64,000 nucleotides of DNA. Source: Rubrivivax sp. A210. Lineage in GTDB: Bacteria > Pseudomonadota > Gammaproteobacteria > Burkholderiales > Burkholderiaceae_C. The notes beneath the pieces are model-generated. The model had not been told where the DNA came from, did not search any database, and was given only the letters and a program-made list of their open reading frames with translations. Each line of letters opens with the position of its first letter. Within the stretch, counting starts at the first letter, position 1. The stretch lies in the NCBI RefSeq assembly GCF_904426505.1, contig NZ_CAJGBN010000011.1:1-64000 (forward strand). The letters run 5' to 3'. Below are positions 1 to 7,634 of this stretch, piece by piece. A program made the position numbers and the translations under genes.

Positions 1-35
1 CGGGTTCCCGTGTGAAAGTAGGACATCGTCAGGCT
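1..35 (+). rRNA. rrf: 5S ribosomal RNA, 3' end (partial)
   Basis: The first ~35 bases match the 3' end of a betaproteobacterial 5S rRNA: the GTGTGAAAGTAGG segment followed by the closing ATCGTCAGGC that pairs with the 5' end. The rest of the gene, and presumably 16S/23S, lies outside the window. Recognised from memory of the family; the exact 3' end is uncertain by a base or two. Confidence 0.85.
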
Positions 36-47
36 ATTTACCAGAAT

Positions 48-76
48 GGGCCCCAACCGAAAGGTTGGGGCCCTTT
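48..76 (+). terminator. Intrinsic terminator of the rRNA operon
   Basis: A perfect 11-bp GC-rich stem (48-58 with 63-73) is closed by a GAAA tetraloop and followed by TTT. It lies 13 bases after the 5S end, so it is the expected rrn terminator. Confidence 0.85.
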
Positions 77-117
77 CGCCTTTGGGCACTCCATTCGGCC
101 AAGGCCGCTGTAGCGAT

Positions 118-133
118 TGTCGGTAACGGAACA
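118..133 (+). promoter_or_regulatory. NifA upstream activator site for nifB
   Basis: TGTCGGTAACGGAACA is an exact TGT-N10-ACA NifA-binding consensus. It ends 57 bp before the -24 GG of the nifB promoter, a usual distance for looping activation of sigma54. Confidence 0.75.
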
Positions 134-189
134 ACGCCAACCGCCGCGGCATTGAAGTCAAGTGACTGATTCATAAAGACTTTTTGCTC

Positions 190-205
190 TGGCACGGCTT
201 TCGCA
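190..205 (+). promoter_or_regulatory. Sigma54 (-24/-12) promoter of the nifB operon
   Basis: TGGCACGGCTTTCGCA has the invariant GG (191-192) and GC (203-204) exactly 10 bases apart. The -24 element is perfect and the -12 has one change (TCGC for TTGC). Predicted transcription start is near 215, about 30 bases before nifB. Confidence 0.75.
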
Positions 206-245
206 ATGGACGTGGCAACACCGCTACGTTGCACGCGAAACCGCC

Positions 246-1841
246 ATGAGCAATACCGCATTCGTTTCGATTGCCGATCTCAAGCGCGGCCGCCATGCGG
301 TCAGCGCCATCCTGGAGACGGCGGCCTCGGGAGGCTGTTCCACCAGTGGCGGCGAGGGCAAGGCCAGCTGCGGCTCGTCCGATGGCCCGGCCGACATGCC
401 GGCCGAGATCTGGGAGAAGGTCAAGAACCATCCCTGCTATTCGGAAGAGGCCCACCACCATTACGCCCGCATGCATGTGGCGGTGGCGCCTGCCTGCAAT
501 ATCCAGTGCAATTACTGCAATCGCAAGTACGACTGCAGCAATGAGAGCCGGCCCGGCGTGGTCAGCGCCAAGCTCACGCCCGACCAGGCGGTGAAGAAGG
601 TCCTGGCGGTGGCCAGCGAGATTCCGCAGATGACGGTGCTGGGCATCGCCGGACCGGGTGACGCGCTGGCGAATCCGAAGAAGACCTTCGAGACCTTCCG
701 CCGCCTGCAGCAGGATGCACCCGACATCAAGCTCTGCCTGTCGACCAATGGCCTGGCGCTGCCGGAGATGGTTGACGAAATCTGCAAGTACAACATCGAC
801 CACGTCACGATCACCATCAACATGGTCGATCCCGAGGTGGGCGCCAAGATCTACCCCTGGATCTTCTGGCAGCACCGCCGGGTCACCGGCATCGAGGCCG
901 CGACCATCCTGCACCGCCAGCAGATGCTGGGCCTGGAGATGCTCACCGCCCGCGGCGTGCTCACCAAGGTGAACTCGGTGCTGATTCCCGGCATCAACGA
1001 CGAACACCTGATCGAGGTCAACCGCGAGGTCAAGAAGCGCGGCGCCTTCCTGCACAACATCATGCCGCTGATCAGCGAGGCCGAGCACGGCACGGTGTTC
1101 GGGCTTACCGGCCAGCGCGGGCCCAGCGCCCAGGAATTGAAGGCGGTGCAGGACGCCTGCATGGGCGGCGCGAATCTGATGCGGCATTGCCGCCAGTGCC
1201 GCGCCGATGCCGTGGGCCTGCTGGGCGAAGACCGCAGCGAGGAATTCACGCAAGACAAGGTCGACCAGATGGAAATCGTCTACGACCTCGACAAGCGCCG
1301 CGCCTACCAGCAGCAGGTCGAGCTCGAGCGCCAGGCCCAGCACGCCGCCAAGCAGGCCGCTTTGGACGCCGCCGCCACCACCGCCGCCGCTGCCGAAGAC
1401 GACATCGCCGTGCTGGTGGCCATCGCTACCGAGGGCCAGGGTCGCGTCAACCAGCATTTCGGCCACGCAACCGAGTTCCAGATCTACGAGGTCAGCCGGG
1501 CCGCGGCCCACTTCGTCGGTCACCGCCGCGTCGATCTCTACTGCCAGGGCGGCTATGGCGAGGATGAGCAGCTGCCGTCCATCGTCAGCGCCATCAACGA
1601 CTGCCATGCGGTGCTGGTGTCCAAGATCGGCGCCTGCCCGCGCGACGAGCTGACGGCCGCGGGCATCGAGCCGGTAGACGCCTACGCCCACGAGTTCATC
1701 GAGAGCGCCGCGCTGGCCTGGTTTGCCGGCTACCGCGCCCGCATTTTCCGCGGCGAGATCGAGCATCGCCCGCGCGGCGACGCCCGCATCCGCCAGGGCG
1801 CCTACACCGCATCGGCTGTATCCACCGAAGCGGCAGCCTGA
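246..1841 (+). CDS. nifB: Nitrogenase FeMo-cofactor biosynthesis protein NifB
   Basis: NifB is the radical-SAM enzyme that fuses two 4Fe-4S units and inserts carbide to make NifB-co, the core of FeMo-co. The 531-aa product has the radical-SAM triad C84-x3-C88-x2-C91 (CNIQCNYC), additional conserved cysteines near the N-terminus, a TIM-barrel body, and a C-terminal NifX/NafY-like domain from about residue 390 (RVNQHFGHA). This is the long two-domain form. It is the first gene of the large operon behind a NifA site and a sigma54 promoter, and fdxN follows 34 bp downstream. Confidence 0.97.
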   Translation: MSNTAFVSIADLKRGRHAVSAILETAASGGCSTSGGEGKASCGSSDGPADMPAEIWEKVKNHPCYSEEAHHHYARMHVAVAPACNIQCNYCNRKYDCSNESRPGVVSAKLTPDQAVKKVLAVASEIPQMTVLGIAGPGDALANPKKTFETFRRLQQDAPDIKLCLSTNGLALPEMVDEICKYNIDHVTITINMVDPEVGAKIYPWIFWQHRRVTGIEAATILHRQQMLGLEMLTARGVLTKVNSVLIPGINDEHLIEVNREVKKRGAFLHNIMPLISEAEHGTVFGLTGQRGPSAQELKAVQDACMGGANLMRHCRQCRADAVGLLGEDRSEEFTQDKVDQMEIVYDLDKRRAYQQQVELERQAQHAAKQAALDAAATTAAAAEDDIAVLVAIATEGQGRVNQHFGHATEFQIYEVSRAAAHFVGHRRVDLYCQGGYGEDEQLPSIVSAINDCHAVLVSKIGACPRDELTAAGIEPVDAYAHEFIESAALAWFAGYRARIFRGEIEHRPRGDARIRQGAYTASAVSTEAAA

Positions 1842-1875
1842 TTCACGCTATTTCCATCCCGACTAGGAGACCCTC

Positions 1876-2070
1876 ATGGCCCTGAAGATCATTGCCTCCA
1901 CCTGCACCGGCTGCTCCGCCTGCGAGCCCGAGTGCCCGAACGTTGCCATCCGCGAGAAGGGCGGCACCTTCCTGATCGACCCCAAGAAATGCACCGAGTG
2001 CGAAGGCCAGTACGACTCGCCCCAGTGCGTGGCCGTGTGCCCGGTCGACGGCTGCATCGTCAAGGTTTGA
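1876..2070 (+). CDS. fdxN: 2[4Fe-4S] ferredoxin FdxN
   Basis: A 64-aa bacterial-type ferredoxin with two cluster motifs, C-x2-C-x2-C-x3-C near the N-terminus ([11 protein letters not shown]) and a second set with the longer C-x8-C spacing typical of nif ferredoxins. FdxN encoded next to nifB is known to donate electrons to NifB for NifB-co synthesis and in some species to nitrogenase reductase. An AGGAGA ribosome site precedes the ATG. The stop codon shares its last base with the next start (TGATG). Confidence 0.92.
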   Translation: MALKIIASTCTGCSACEPECPNVAIREKGGTFLIDPKKCTECEGQYDSPQCVAVCPVDGCIVKV

Positions 2071-2459
2071 TGGCCATGCTGCAACCCAATGTCACGGTCA
2101 CCGCGGCGGCCGAGAAGTTCATGCGCCGCATGGTGCGCTTCTCCGACCATCCGGCCGGCGGCTTTCGCCTCAGCGTGGCGCCGGGTGGCTGCTCGGGCTA
2201 TACGTCGGAGTTCAGCGTTACCGCTGCGCCCGCGGCCGGCGAGGCGGAACTGGCCGTCAACGGCCTGCGCATCTTCCTGCCCGCCGAAAGCCGGCTGCTG
2301 CTGGACGGCGTGACGGTGGACTACACCGAGTCGGCTCTGCAATCCGGCCTGAGCTTCATCAACCCGAACGCAGCCGCCTGCGGTTGCTCGACGGCCGACA
2401 GTCCGGCGCAGCGTCCGGCCCAGGCCTCGGTGTCGCTGTCGTCGATCAAGCGGATGTAG
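2070..2459 (+). CDS. HesB/IscA-like A-type Fe-S carrier
   Basis: 129-aa protein of the HesB/YadR/YfhF (IscA) family, with the first conserved Cys in GGCSGY and the C-terminal Cys pair in CGCS, the three residues that hold an Fe-S cluster or iron. The start at 2070 overlaps the fdxN stop by one base; ATG 2076 is an in-frame alternative. A 20-residue tail after the CGC motif is unusual. It probably delivers clusters to NifB or neighbouring proteins. It is one of three A-type carriers in the island (others at 28394 and 28821). Confidence 0.85.
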   Translation: MAMLQPNVTVTAAAEKFMRRMVRFSDHPAGGFRLSVAPGGCSGYTSEFSVTAAPAAGEAELAVNGLRIFLPAESRLLLDGVTVDYTESALQSGLSFINPNAAACGCSTADSPAQRPAQASVSLSSIKRM

Positions 2460-2468
2460 GGCGGCGCG

Positions 2469-3023
2469 ATGCAGGCCGACTTCGACGACGCCCTGCTCGG
2501 CCTGGCCTTGCCGCCCGGCTGCGCCGAGGCGCTGCTCGAAGCCAGCCAGCTGCGCGGTGACGCCGAGCGCGAGATGGCCGCGCTGATGCGCGCCCAGGCG
2601 CTGGCGCCCGAGCACCCGGCGGTGCTGATCGCCTTCTACCGCAGCCACTTCTACGGCCACCGCCTGCGACCTGCGCGCGATCTGGCCCGGCGCGCGCTGC
2701 TGGCGGGCGCCGCGGCGCTGGGCCTGCCGGCGGTCTGGCGCGAGGTGCCGGCGCTTGCGCTGCCCGGCGCCCGCTTCGACGCCACGACCCGCTTCTACCT
2801 CTTCGCGCTCAAGGGCTATGCCTATCTGAGCCTGCGCCTGGGCGAAGCCGACGAGGCGCGAGACGCGCTAGCGCTGTTGCGCGCGCTGGACCCCGAAGAC
2901 CGCGTCGGTGCCGCTGTGCTGGAGGCCGTGCGCCAGCGCGGCCTGGCCGGTGAGGCCGAGGATGAGGGCCTGCCCGCTGCCACCGGCGCCGCCGCCTGGG
3001 CGCGCCTGCCCCAGACGGCGTGA
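2469..3023 (+). CDS. TPR-like helical protein, nif-associated, unknown function
   Basis: 184-aa Ala/Leu/Arg-rich protein with repeated helical pairs resembling tetratricopeptide repeats (for example around residues 25-65 and 95-155). No signal peptide, membrane segment or catalytic motif is visible. It starts 9 bp after the HesB-like gene and is followed 10 bp later by the LRV gene, so it is translated within the nifB operon. A scaffold or interaction role is inferred from fold and context only. Confidence 0.7.
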   Translation: MQADFDDALLGLALPPGCAEALLEASQLRGDAEREMAALMRAQALAPEHPAVLIAFYRSHFYGHRLRPARDLARRALLAGAAALGLPAVWREVPALALPGARFDATTRFYLFALKGYAYLSLRLGEADEARDALALLRALDPEDRVGAAVLEAVRQRGLAGEAEDEGLPAATGAAAWARLPQTA

Positions 3024-3033
3024 CGAGGCCTGC

Positions 3034-3819
3034 ATGGACGCTGCTGAAAACGACATGCCGCCCCAGGACTGGCTGGGCGCGCCCGTCGCCGAGGCCTACT
3101 GCCAGGCCTGCGTCCACGCCGACTTGCGTTCGCGCGCCGGTTGCGAGCCCGGCCGCAGCTGCATGCAGGATGTCTATGCAAGGCGCATCGACCGCTTCTT
3201 CCGCGCGCATCCGGCCCTGTCCAACGGCCATCTGGCTCACCCCTACTTCGAGGTGCGCGCCATCGCCGCGCGCCACGCTGATCTCTTCCACCTCACGCCG
3301 CTGCTGGCCGACGCCGACGAGACCGTGCGCATGCAGCTGGCGCTGCGCCTGCCCCAGCGCCAGTTGCTGCGCCTGCGCGACGACCCGCACCGCGAGGTGC
3401 GCATCCGCGTTGCCCACCGCCTGGCCCCGTCCGAGCTGAGGCCGCTGTTGTATGACCCCGACTACCAGGTGCGCGCCATCGTCGCCCAGCGCCTGCCCGA
3501 AGCCTTGCTGCCGCTGCTGATCAACGACGGCGATCTTCAGGTGCGCCAGGTGGTTGCGGCGCGCCTTTCCATGCCGGCGCTGTGGCGGATGCAGGCGGAT
3601 GCCGCCCCCGAGGTGCGCCGCATCGTCGCCCAACGCCTGCCGGCGGCCCTGCTCGACGGCCTGGCGGACGATGGCGACTGGACCGTGCGCTGGGAGGTGG
3701 CCTGCCGCGCCACCGGCCCGGCCCTGCTGCGCCTGCTGGCCGACACCGAACCCGAGGTGAGCGAGCGCGCCGCCGCCCGTGCCCTTGAACTGAAGGCCGA
3801 GGAGCCCGCTCATGGCTGA
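3034..3819 (+). CDS. Leucine-rich-repeat-variant (LRV) [4Fe-4S] protein
   Basis: 261-aa protein with an N-terminal four-cysteine cluster (C-x2-C, then C and C within CQACVHADLRSRAGCEPGRSC-like spacing, residues about 24-44) and then tandem ~24-residue repeats of the type VRxxVAxRLPxxLLxxLxxD. This is the architecture of the LRV protein described in the Azotobacter vinelandii nif region, whose N-terminal domain binds a 4Fe-4S cluster. Function is not established; a link to Fe-S assembly is inferred from location. The start at 3034 was chosen because it follows the previous stop and excludes a 42-codon extension inside that gene. It overlaps nifZ by 8 bp. Confidence 0.88.
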   Translation: MDAAENDMPPQDWLGAPVAEAYCQACVHADLRSRAGCEPGRSCMQDVYARRIDRFFRAHPALSNGHLAHPYFEVRAIAARHADLFHLTPLLADADETVRMQLALRLPQRQLLRLRDDPHREVRIRVAHRLAPSELRPLLYDPDYQVRAIVAQRLPEALLPLLINDGDLQVRQVVAARLSMPALWRMQADAAPEVRRIVAQRLPAALLDGLADDGDWTVRWEVACRATGPALLRLLADTEPEVSERAAARALELKAEEPAHG

Positions 3820-4147
3820 TATCCGCCGCGACGACGATGTGATCGAGATCGAGGAGCCGCCGCGCTTCGAGATCGGCGAGCGCGTAGCCAGCCGCAGCGT
3901 CGTGCGCAACGACGGTACCTACAACGGCCACGACATCGGCGTCGTGCTGGTGGGCAAGGGCGAGGTCGGCTATGTGCGCTCTATCGGCACCTTCCTGCAG
4001 CAGTTCTACATCTACGCCGTCGAATTCACCGACAGCGGCCGCCAGGTCGGCATGCGTGCCAAGGAGCTTTGCACGCTCGACCGTCTACCCGATGAAGTGC
4101 TTGCACAGCTGGGCGAGCGCGCCGCGCTGGTGCGCGCACTGCGTTGA
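3812..4147 (+). CDS. nifZ: Nitrogen fixation protein NifZ
   Basis: 111-aa NifZ-family protein: RNDGTYNG, GYVRSIGTFLQ and IYAVEF match the family's conserved blocks. In Azotobacter, NifZ acts with a chaperone-like role in P-cluster maturation of the second half of NifDK. The ATG overlaps the LRV gene by 8 bp. A second NifZ-domain gene follows 25 bp downstream. Confidence 0.93.
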   Translation: MADIRRDDDVIEIEEPPRFEIGERVASRSVVRNDGTYNGHDIGVVLVGKGEVGYVRSIGTFLQQFYIYAVEFTDSGRQVGMRAKELCTLDRLPDEVLAQLGERAALVRALR

Positions 4148-4172
4148 ACACCCCGCACAGGAGACCACCGCC

Positions 4173-4433
4173 ATGATCGATCTGCCCGACCCCGACGCCG
4201 CCCGCTACCAGTGGGGCCAGGCGGTGTTCGCTGCCGACCACCTCTTCAACGACGGCAGTTTCCCCGATGCGCCGCTGGACGCGCTGCTGGTGGCCGCCGG
4301 CGGGCCTGGCGAGATCGTGCAGGTGGGCCTGCACGAAGAAAGTCGCCAGCCCGTCTACATGGTCGACTTCGGCGTCGCCGTGCTGGGCTGCCTGGAAGAA
4401 GAGCTGGCGCCGGCGCCGCTGCTGCCCTCATGA
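4173..4433 (+). CDS. Short second NifZ-domain protein
   Basis: 86-aa protein that repeats the NifZ pattern: FNDGSFPDAP (compare RNDGTYNG), a GEIVQVG turn, VYMVDF (compare IYAVEF) and a GCLEEEL ending. It looks like a diverged NifZ domain encoded separately, as if a two-domain NifZ had been split or nifZ duplicated in tandem. A GGAG-type ribosome site precedes the ATG. The stop overlaps the next start (ATGA). The exact partner or cluster it serves cannot be told. Confidence 0.8.
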   Translation: MIDLPDPDAARYQWGQAVFAADHLFNDGSFPDAPLDALLVAAGGPGEIVQVGLHEESRQPVYMVDFGVAVLGCLEEELAPAPLLPS

Positions 4434-4792
4434 ACGCGAGCGGCGTCCGCCCCCGCCGCCGCCGCGGCGCACCCGCCGGCCGCGTGCTGGCGCTGGACGC
4501 CCTGCGCATAGAGCGGGCACTCGCTGCACGCACGCGCTACCGCTATGTGCAGCCGCGCGTCGAGGCCGTGGGCGCGGGCTGGCAGGTGCATTGCCCCAAC
4601 TGTTCGCGCCACATCGCGCCCGATGGCGGCGAAATCGCCATCGCCTGGTTCGAGCCGGGCCCCGAGGGCCGCTGGCGCCTGCATGCCCGCCTGCACGAGC
4701 AGGGCCTGTGGGAACTGCAGGAAGAGGGCCTCACGTTGCCAGAGGCTCTGGAGCGGGTCTGCGCCGATCCGCTCGGGGTGTACTGGCCATGA
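4430..4792 (+). CDS. Small conserved-type nif-operon protein, unknown function
   Basis: 120-aa protein with a basic N-terminal tail (RPRRRRG), a RYRYVQPRV segment and a CPNCSRHI motif followed by a beta-rich region (EIAIAWFEP) and a C-terminal helix. The single C-x2-C could bind metal only as a dimer or with other ligands. It overlaps both neighbours by ATGA junctions, implying translational coupling between the NifZ-like gene and nifS. I do not recognise a function; a DUF3024-type assignment is possible but unverified. Confidence 0.7.
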   Translation: MNASGVRPRRRRGAPAGRVLALDALRIERALAARTRYRYVQPRVEAVGAGWQVHCPNCSRHIAPDGGEIAIAWFEPGPEGRWRLHARLHEQGLWELQEEGLTLPEALERVCADPLGVYWP

Positions 4793-5979
4793 GCGCCGAG
4801 CTGCCGGTCTACCTGGACCACAACGCCACCACGCCCCCGCTGGCCGCGGTGGTGGCCGAGATGGTGGACGTGCTGCAGCATGTCTGGGCCAACCCTTCGT
4901 CGATGCACGCCAGCGGCCAGGCGGCGCGGCGCGTGCTTGCCGATGCGCGGTTGCGCGTTGCCAGCTTCTTGGGCTGCCAGGCGGCCGAGCTGGTGTTCAC
5001 CAGCGGTGCCACCGAGGCCAACCACATGGCGGTGCTGGGCGCTCTGGCAGCTCAGCGCGGCCGTCGCCGCATCCTGCTGTCGGCGGTGGAACACCCCGGC
5101 CTGCTGGCACTGGCGCGCCGCCTGCAAGGCGAGGGCGTGGCGGTCGACCTGATTCCGGTCGACAGCCAGGGCCGGCTCGACCAGGCCGCGGCCCAGGCGC
5201 TGATGGGCGAGGATCTGGCCCTGGTCAGCGTGATGGGCGCCAACAACGAGACCGGCGTGCTGATGCCCACCGCCACCGTGGCCGCGATGGCCCGCGCCTG
5301 CGGCGCCTGGATGCATGTCGATGCCACGCAGCTGGCGGGCAAGGCGGCACTGCATTTTGGGGAGAGTGGCGCCGACCTGATGTCGGTCTCGGCGCACAAG
5401 TTCGGCGGCCCCAAGGGCGTGGGCGCGCTGATGCAGCGCAAGGGCCTGGTGCTGCCGCCGCTGCTTTCCGGCCGGCAGGAACGCCAGCGCCGCGGCGGCA
5501 CCGAGAACCTGAGTGGCATCGCCGGCTTTGCCGCCGCCTGCGACCACGCCGCGGCCACGCTGGCGCAGCAGATCTCGGGCATGGGCTCGCTGCGCGACCG
5601 GCTGGAGCGCGGCCTGGTCCAGGCCTGGCCGCAGATCCGCATCTACGGCCGCGAGGCCGAACGCCTGGCCAACACTTGCTGCTTCCGGCTCGGCGACCTG
5701 CCGGCCGAGCGCGTGCTCGACCGGCTCGAGCGCGCCGGCGTCCTCGCCTCGTCCGGTGCCGCCTGCAGCGCCGGCGGCACGCAACCTTCGCATGTGCTGC
5801 TGGCCATGGGCGAGAGCCCGCTGCATGCCAAGGGCGGCGTGCGGCTCTCGCTGGGCACGCACACCACGCCGGCCGACATCGCCCACACCCTGCGCGCCGT
5901 GGCCGAGGCCGTGGCGCCGCTGCTGCAGGCCGCAGCCCTTTCCGGACCCTTGTTCAACCCTGCCGAAAGCACCCCATGA
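4789..5979 (+). CDS. nifS: Cysteine desulfurase NifS
   Basis: 396-aa class-V PLP aminotransferase fold: YLDHNATTP at the N-terminus, the PLP lysine in SAHKFGGPKG, and the active-site Cys in SSGAACSAGG. NifS releases sulfur from L-Cys as an enzyme-bound persulfide for nitrogenase Fe-S cluster assembly. It is clearly more diverged than, and distinct from, the IscS-type enzyme encoded at 26694. It has ATGA overlaps with both neighbours, so it belongs to the nifB operon. No full-length NifU scaffold is present beside it. Confidence 0.9.
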   Translation: MSAELPVYLDHNATTPPLAAVVAEMVDVLQHVWANPSSMHASGQAARRVLADARLRVASFLGCQAAELVFTSGATEANHMAVLGALAAQRGRRRILLSAVEHPGLLALARRLQGEGVAVDLIPVDSQGRLDQAAAQALMGEDLALVSVMGANNETGVLMPTATVAAMARACGAWMHVDATQLAGKAALHFGESGADLMSVSAHKFGGPKGVGALMQRKGLVLPPLLSGRQERQRRGGTENLSGIAGFAAACDHAAATLAQQISGMGSLRDRLERGLVQAWPQIRIYGREAERLANTCCFRLGDLPAERVLDRLERAGVLASSGAACSAGGTQPSHVLLAMGESPLHAKGGVRLSLGTHTTPADIAHTLRAVAEAVAPLLQAAALSGPLFNPAESTP

Positions 5980-6188
5980 AAGTCATGATCCGCAAGACCT
6001 CGACCGGCAGGCTCTCGGTCTATGTGCCCAAGAAGGACCTCGAGGAGTTCGTCGTCGCGCAGCAGAACGAGGGGCTCTGGGGCGGCACCGTCACGCTCGG
6101 CAATGGCTGGGTGCTGGAACTGCCGGCGATGGCGGCCGACACGCCGCTGCCCATCACCGTCGAGGCGCGCCGCCTGGCGGGCGATTGA
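5976..6188 (+). CDS. nifT: Nitrogen fixation protein NifT/FixU
   Basis: 70-aa NifT/FixU family protein (MKVMIRK start, LSVYVPKKDLEE, GGTVTLGNGW). The family is conserved in nif clusters, but deletion usually gives no clear phenotype, so its role is unknown. The start overlaps the nifS stop (ATGA). Confidence 0.93.
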   Translation: MKVMIRKTSTGRLSVYVPKKDLEEFVVAQQNEGLWGGTVTLGNGWVLELPAMAADTPLPITVEARRLAGD

Positions 6189-6201
6189 GGGGAGACTGAG
6201 C

Positions 6202-6465
6202 ATGGACGCGCAGGCCCTTCAGGACATGCTGGCCCTGGCCGAGCAGGCCGGCAGCGTGCGCGAGGCCGCGGCCGCGCTGCGCCAGCGCCACGCCGGCCTG
6301 CGCGTGGTGGTGGTCGACGACTTCGACATGCGCGACGAGACACCGGCCGCCGAAGGACTGCGCCACCGACTCTTCCTGGCCGCCACCGACGGCCATTGCT
6401 GGAGCCTCACCACCGACCTGACGCAAGCCGCCGGGGTTTTCATCGCCGCGAGACCGGCGCCATGA
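6202..6465 (+). CDS. Small nif-operon protein, unknown function (possibly DUF6129)
   Basis: 87-aa protein with an N-terminal helix-rich half (QALQDMLALAEQAGS) and a C-terminal alpha/beta segment ending HCWSLTTDLTQAAGVFIAA. It has no Cys pair or membrane segment. A GGGGAGA ribosome site lies just before the ATG, and the stop overlaps the DegT-like start (ATGA). It resembles a small family I associate with proteobacterial nif clusters (tentatively DUF6129), but no function is known to me. Confidence 0.7.
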   Translation: MDAQALQDMLALAEQAGSVREAAAALRQRHAGLRVVVVDDFDMRDETPAAEGLRHRLFLAATDGHCWSLTTDLTQAAGVFIAARPAP

Positions 6466-7622
6466 ACGAGGTGCTGGCGCCGGACACGCTGGAACTGTCG
6501 GACCCCGACATCAGCGCGCTCGAGCTGCAACTGGTGCAGGCCGCACTGCAATCGCCGCAGCTGAGTGACGGTCCGCTGCTGGCGCGCTTCGAGGGCGGCT
6601 TTGCGCGCTGGCTGGGCCGCGCCCATGCGGTGGCCGTGCCCGGCGCCACCCTGGGCACCTGGCTGGCGTTGCGCGCGCTGGGCGTCGGGCCGGGAGATGA
6701 GGTCATCGCCTCGGCCCACGGCTGGCAGCCGGTGGCGCAGGCGGTGGCGCTGGCTGGCGCCCGTGCCGTCTTCGGCGACATCGACTACTGGTCGGGCTGC
6801 CTGGACCCGGCACGAGCCGCAGCACTGATCACGCCGGCCACGCGCGCCCTCATCGTGGGCAATGCCAACGGCCACCCGGCCGACTGGAAGGCCTGGCGAG
6901 CGCTGGCAGACCACCACGGCCTGGCGCTGATCGAGGACAGCAGCGAGGCCCTGGGCTCGGTCTACCGAGGCCGCAAGGTCGGCAGCTTCGGCGATGTCGC
7001 GGTCTTCGACTTTGCCCAGCCCTCGGCGCTGTGCTGCGGCGAGGGCGGCATGGTAGCCACCGACAACGAGGCGCTCGCCATCGAGCTACGCCTGCTGCGG
7101 GCGCGCGAGGCGGGCGACCGGCGCTCCGTTTCGGCCGGCGCACGCGTGCCGCTGCAGTGCGGCATGAGCGAGCTGACGGCCGCGCTCGGCCTGGCCCAGC
7201 TGACCCGCATCGATGAAATCCTCGAGCGGCGCAGCGCCGTGGTGGCGCACTACCTCGACCAGATGCTCAGCTTCGAGGGCATCAAGCCGCCCTATGTGGC
7301 GCCCGATGTCGACGCGGTCCATTGGATGCTTTATGTGGTGCACCTGGGCAAGCGCTTCGGTGCCAGCGCCTGCGCCCAGATCATCGAAGACCTGGCCACC
7401 GAGGGCATCGCAGCGGCCATGTACAGCCGGCCGCTGCACCAGCAGCACCACTACACGCAGCTGGGCTGGAAGCGCGGCCAGCTGCCCCTGGTCGAGCGCA
7501 TTGCCGACCGCGCGCTGGCGCTGCCGTTGCACGGCCATCTGGAGCCGGGGCAGATCGCCTTCATCGTCAAGACGCTCAAGGACTCTTCCCTCAACGTCGG
7601 CGCCGGCGCCGCCATCTACTGA
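6462..7622 (+). CDS. DegT/DnrJ/EryC1/StrS-fold protein lacking the PLP lysine
   Basis: 386-aa protein with the full DegT sugar-aminotransferase fold: GVGPGDEVIASAHGW, the PLP-binding Asp in IEDSSEALGS (D159), and GEGGMVAT. In functional members the sequence before GEGG carries the Schiff-base Lys (FSF..TKN..TGEGG). Here the aligned residue is Ser188 (FDFAQPSALCCGEGG), so it cannot form the internal aldimine. Known Lys-less relatives (ColD, E1 dehydratases) carry His instead. It is therefore probably not a normal transaminase; PMP-dependent chemistry or a binding role is possible. It is tightly coupled to its neighbours in the nifB operon, with no sugar-biosynthesis genes nearby. Confidence 0.85.
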   Translation: MNEVLAPDTLELSDPDISALELQLVQAALQSPQLSDGPLLARFEGGFARWLGRAHAVAVPGATLGTWLALRALGVGPGDEVIASAHGWQPVAQAVALAGARAVFGDIDYWSGCLDPARAAALITPATRALIVGNANGHPADWKAWRALADHHGLALIEDSSEALGSVYRGRKVGSFGDVAVFDFAQPSALCCGEGGMVATDNEALAIELRLLRAREAGDRRSVSAGARVPLQCGMSELTAALGLAQLTRIDEILERRSAVVAHYLDQMLSFEGIKPPYVAPDVDAVHWMLYVVHLGKRFGASACAQIIEDLATEGIAAAMYSRPLHQQHHYTQLGWKRGQLPLVERIADRALALPLHGHLEPGQIAFIVKTLKDSSLNVGAGAAIY

Positions 7623-7634
7623 ACCCGGGACACC

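Noticed and set aside
171..1766. Long open frame antisense to nifB (531 codons)
   Set aside because: It is the complement of the nifB codons in GC-rich DNA, with no family resemblance; nifB is certain.
4789..5979. Calling this the only NifS and 26694 a duplicate NifS
   Set aside because: The 26694 product is IscS-like along its length and is in an isc-type operon.
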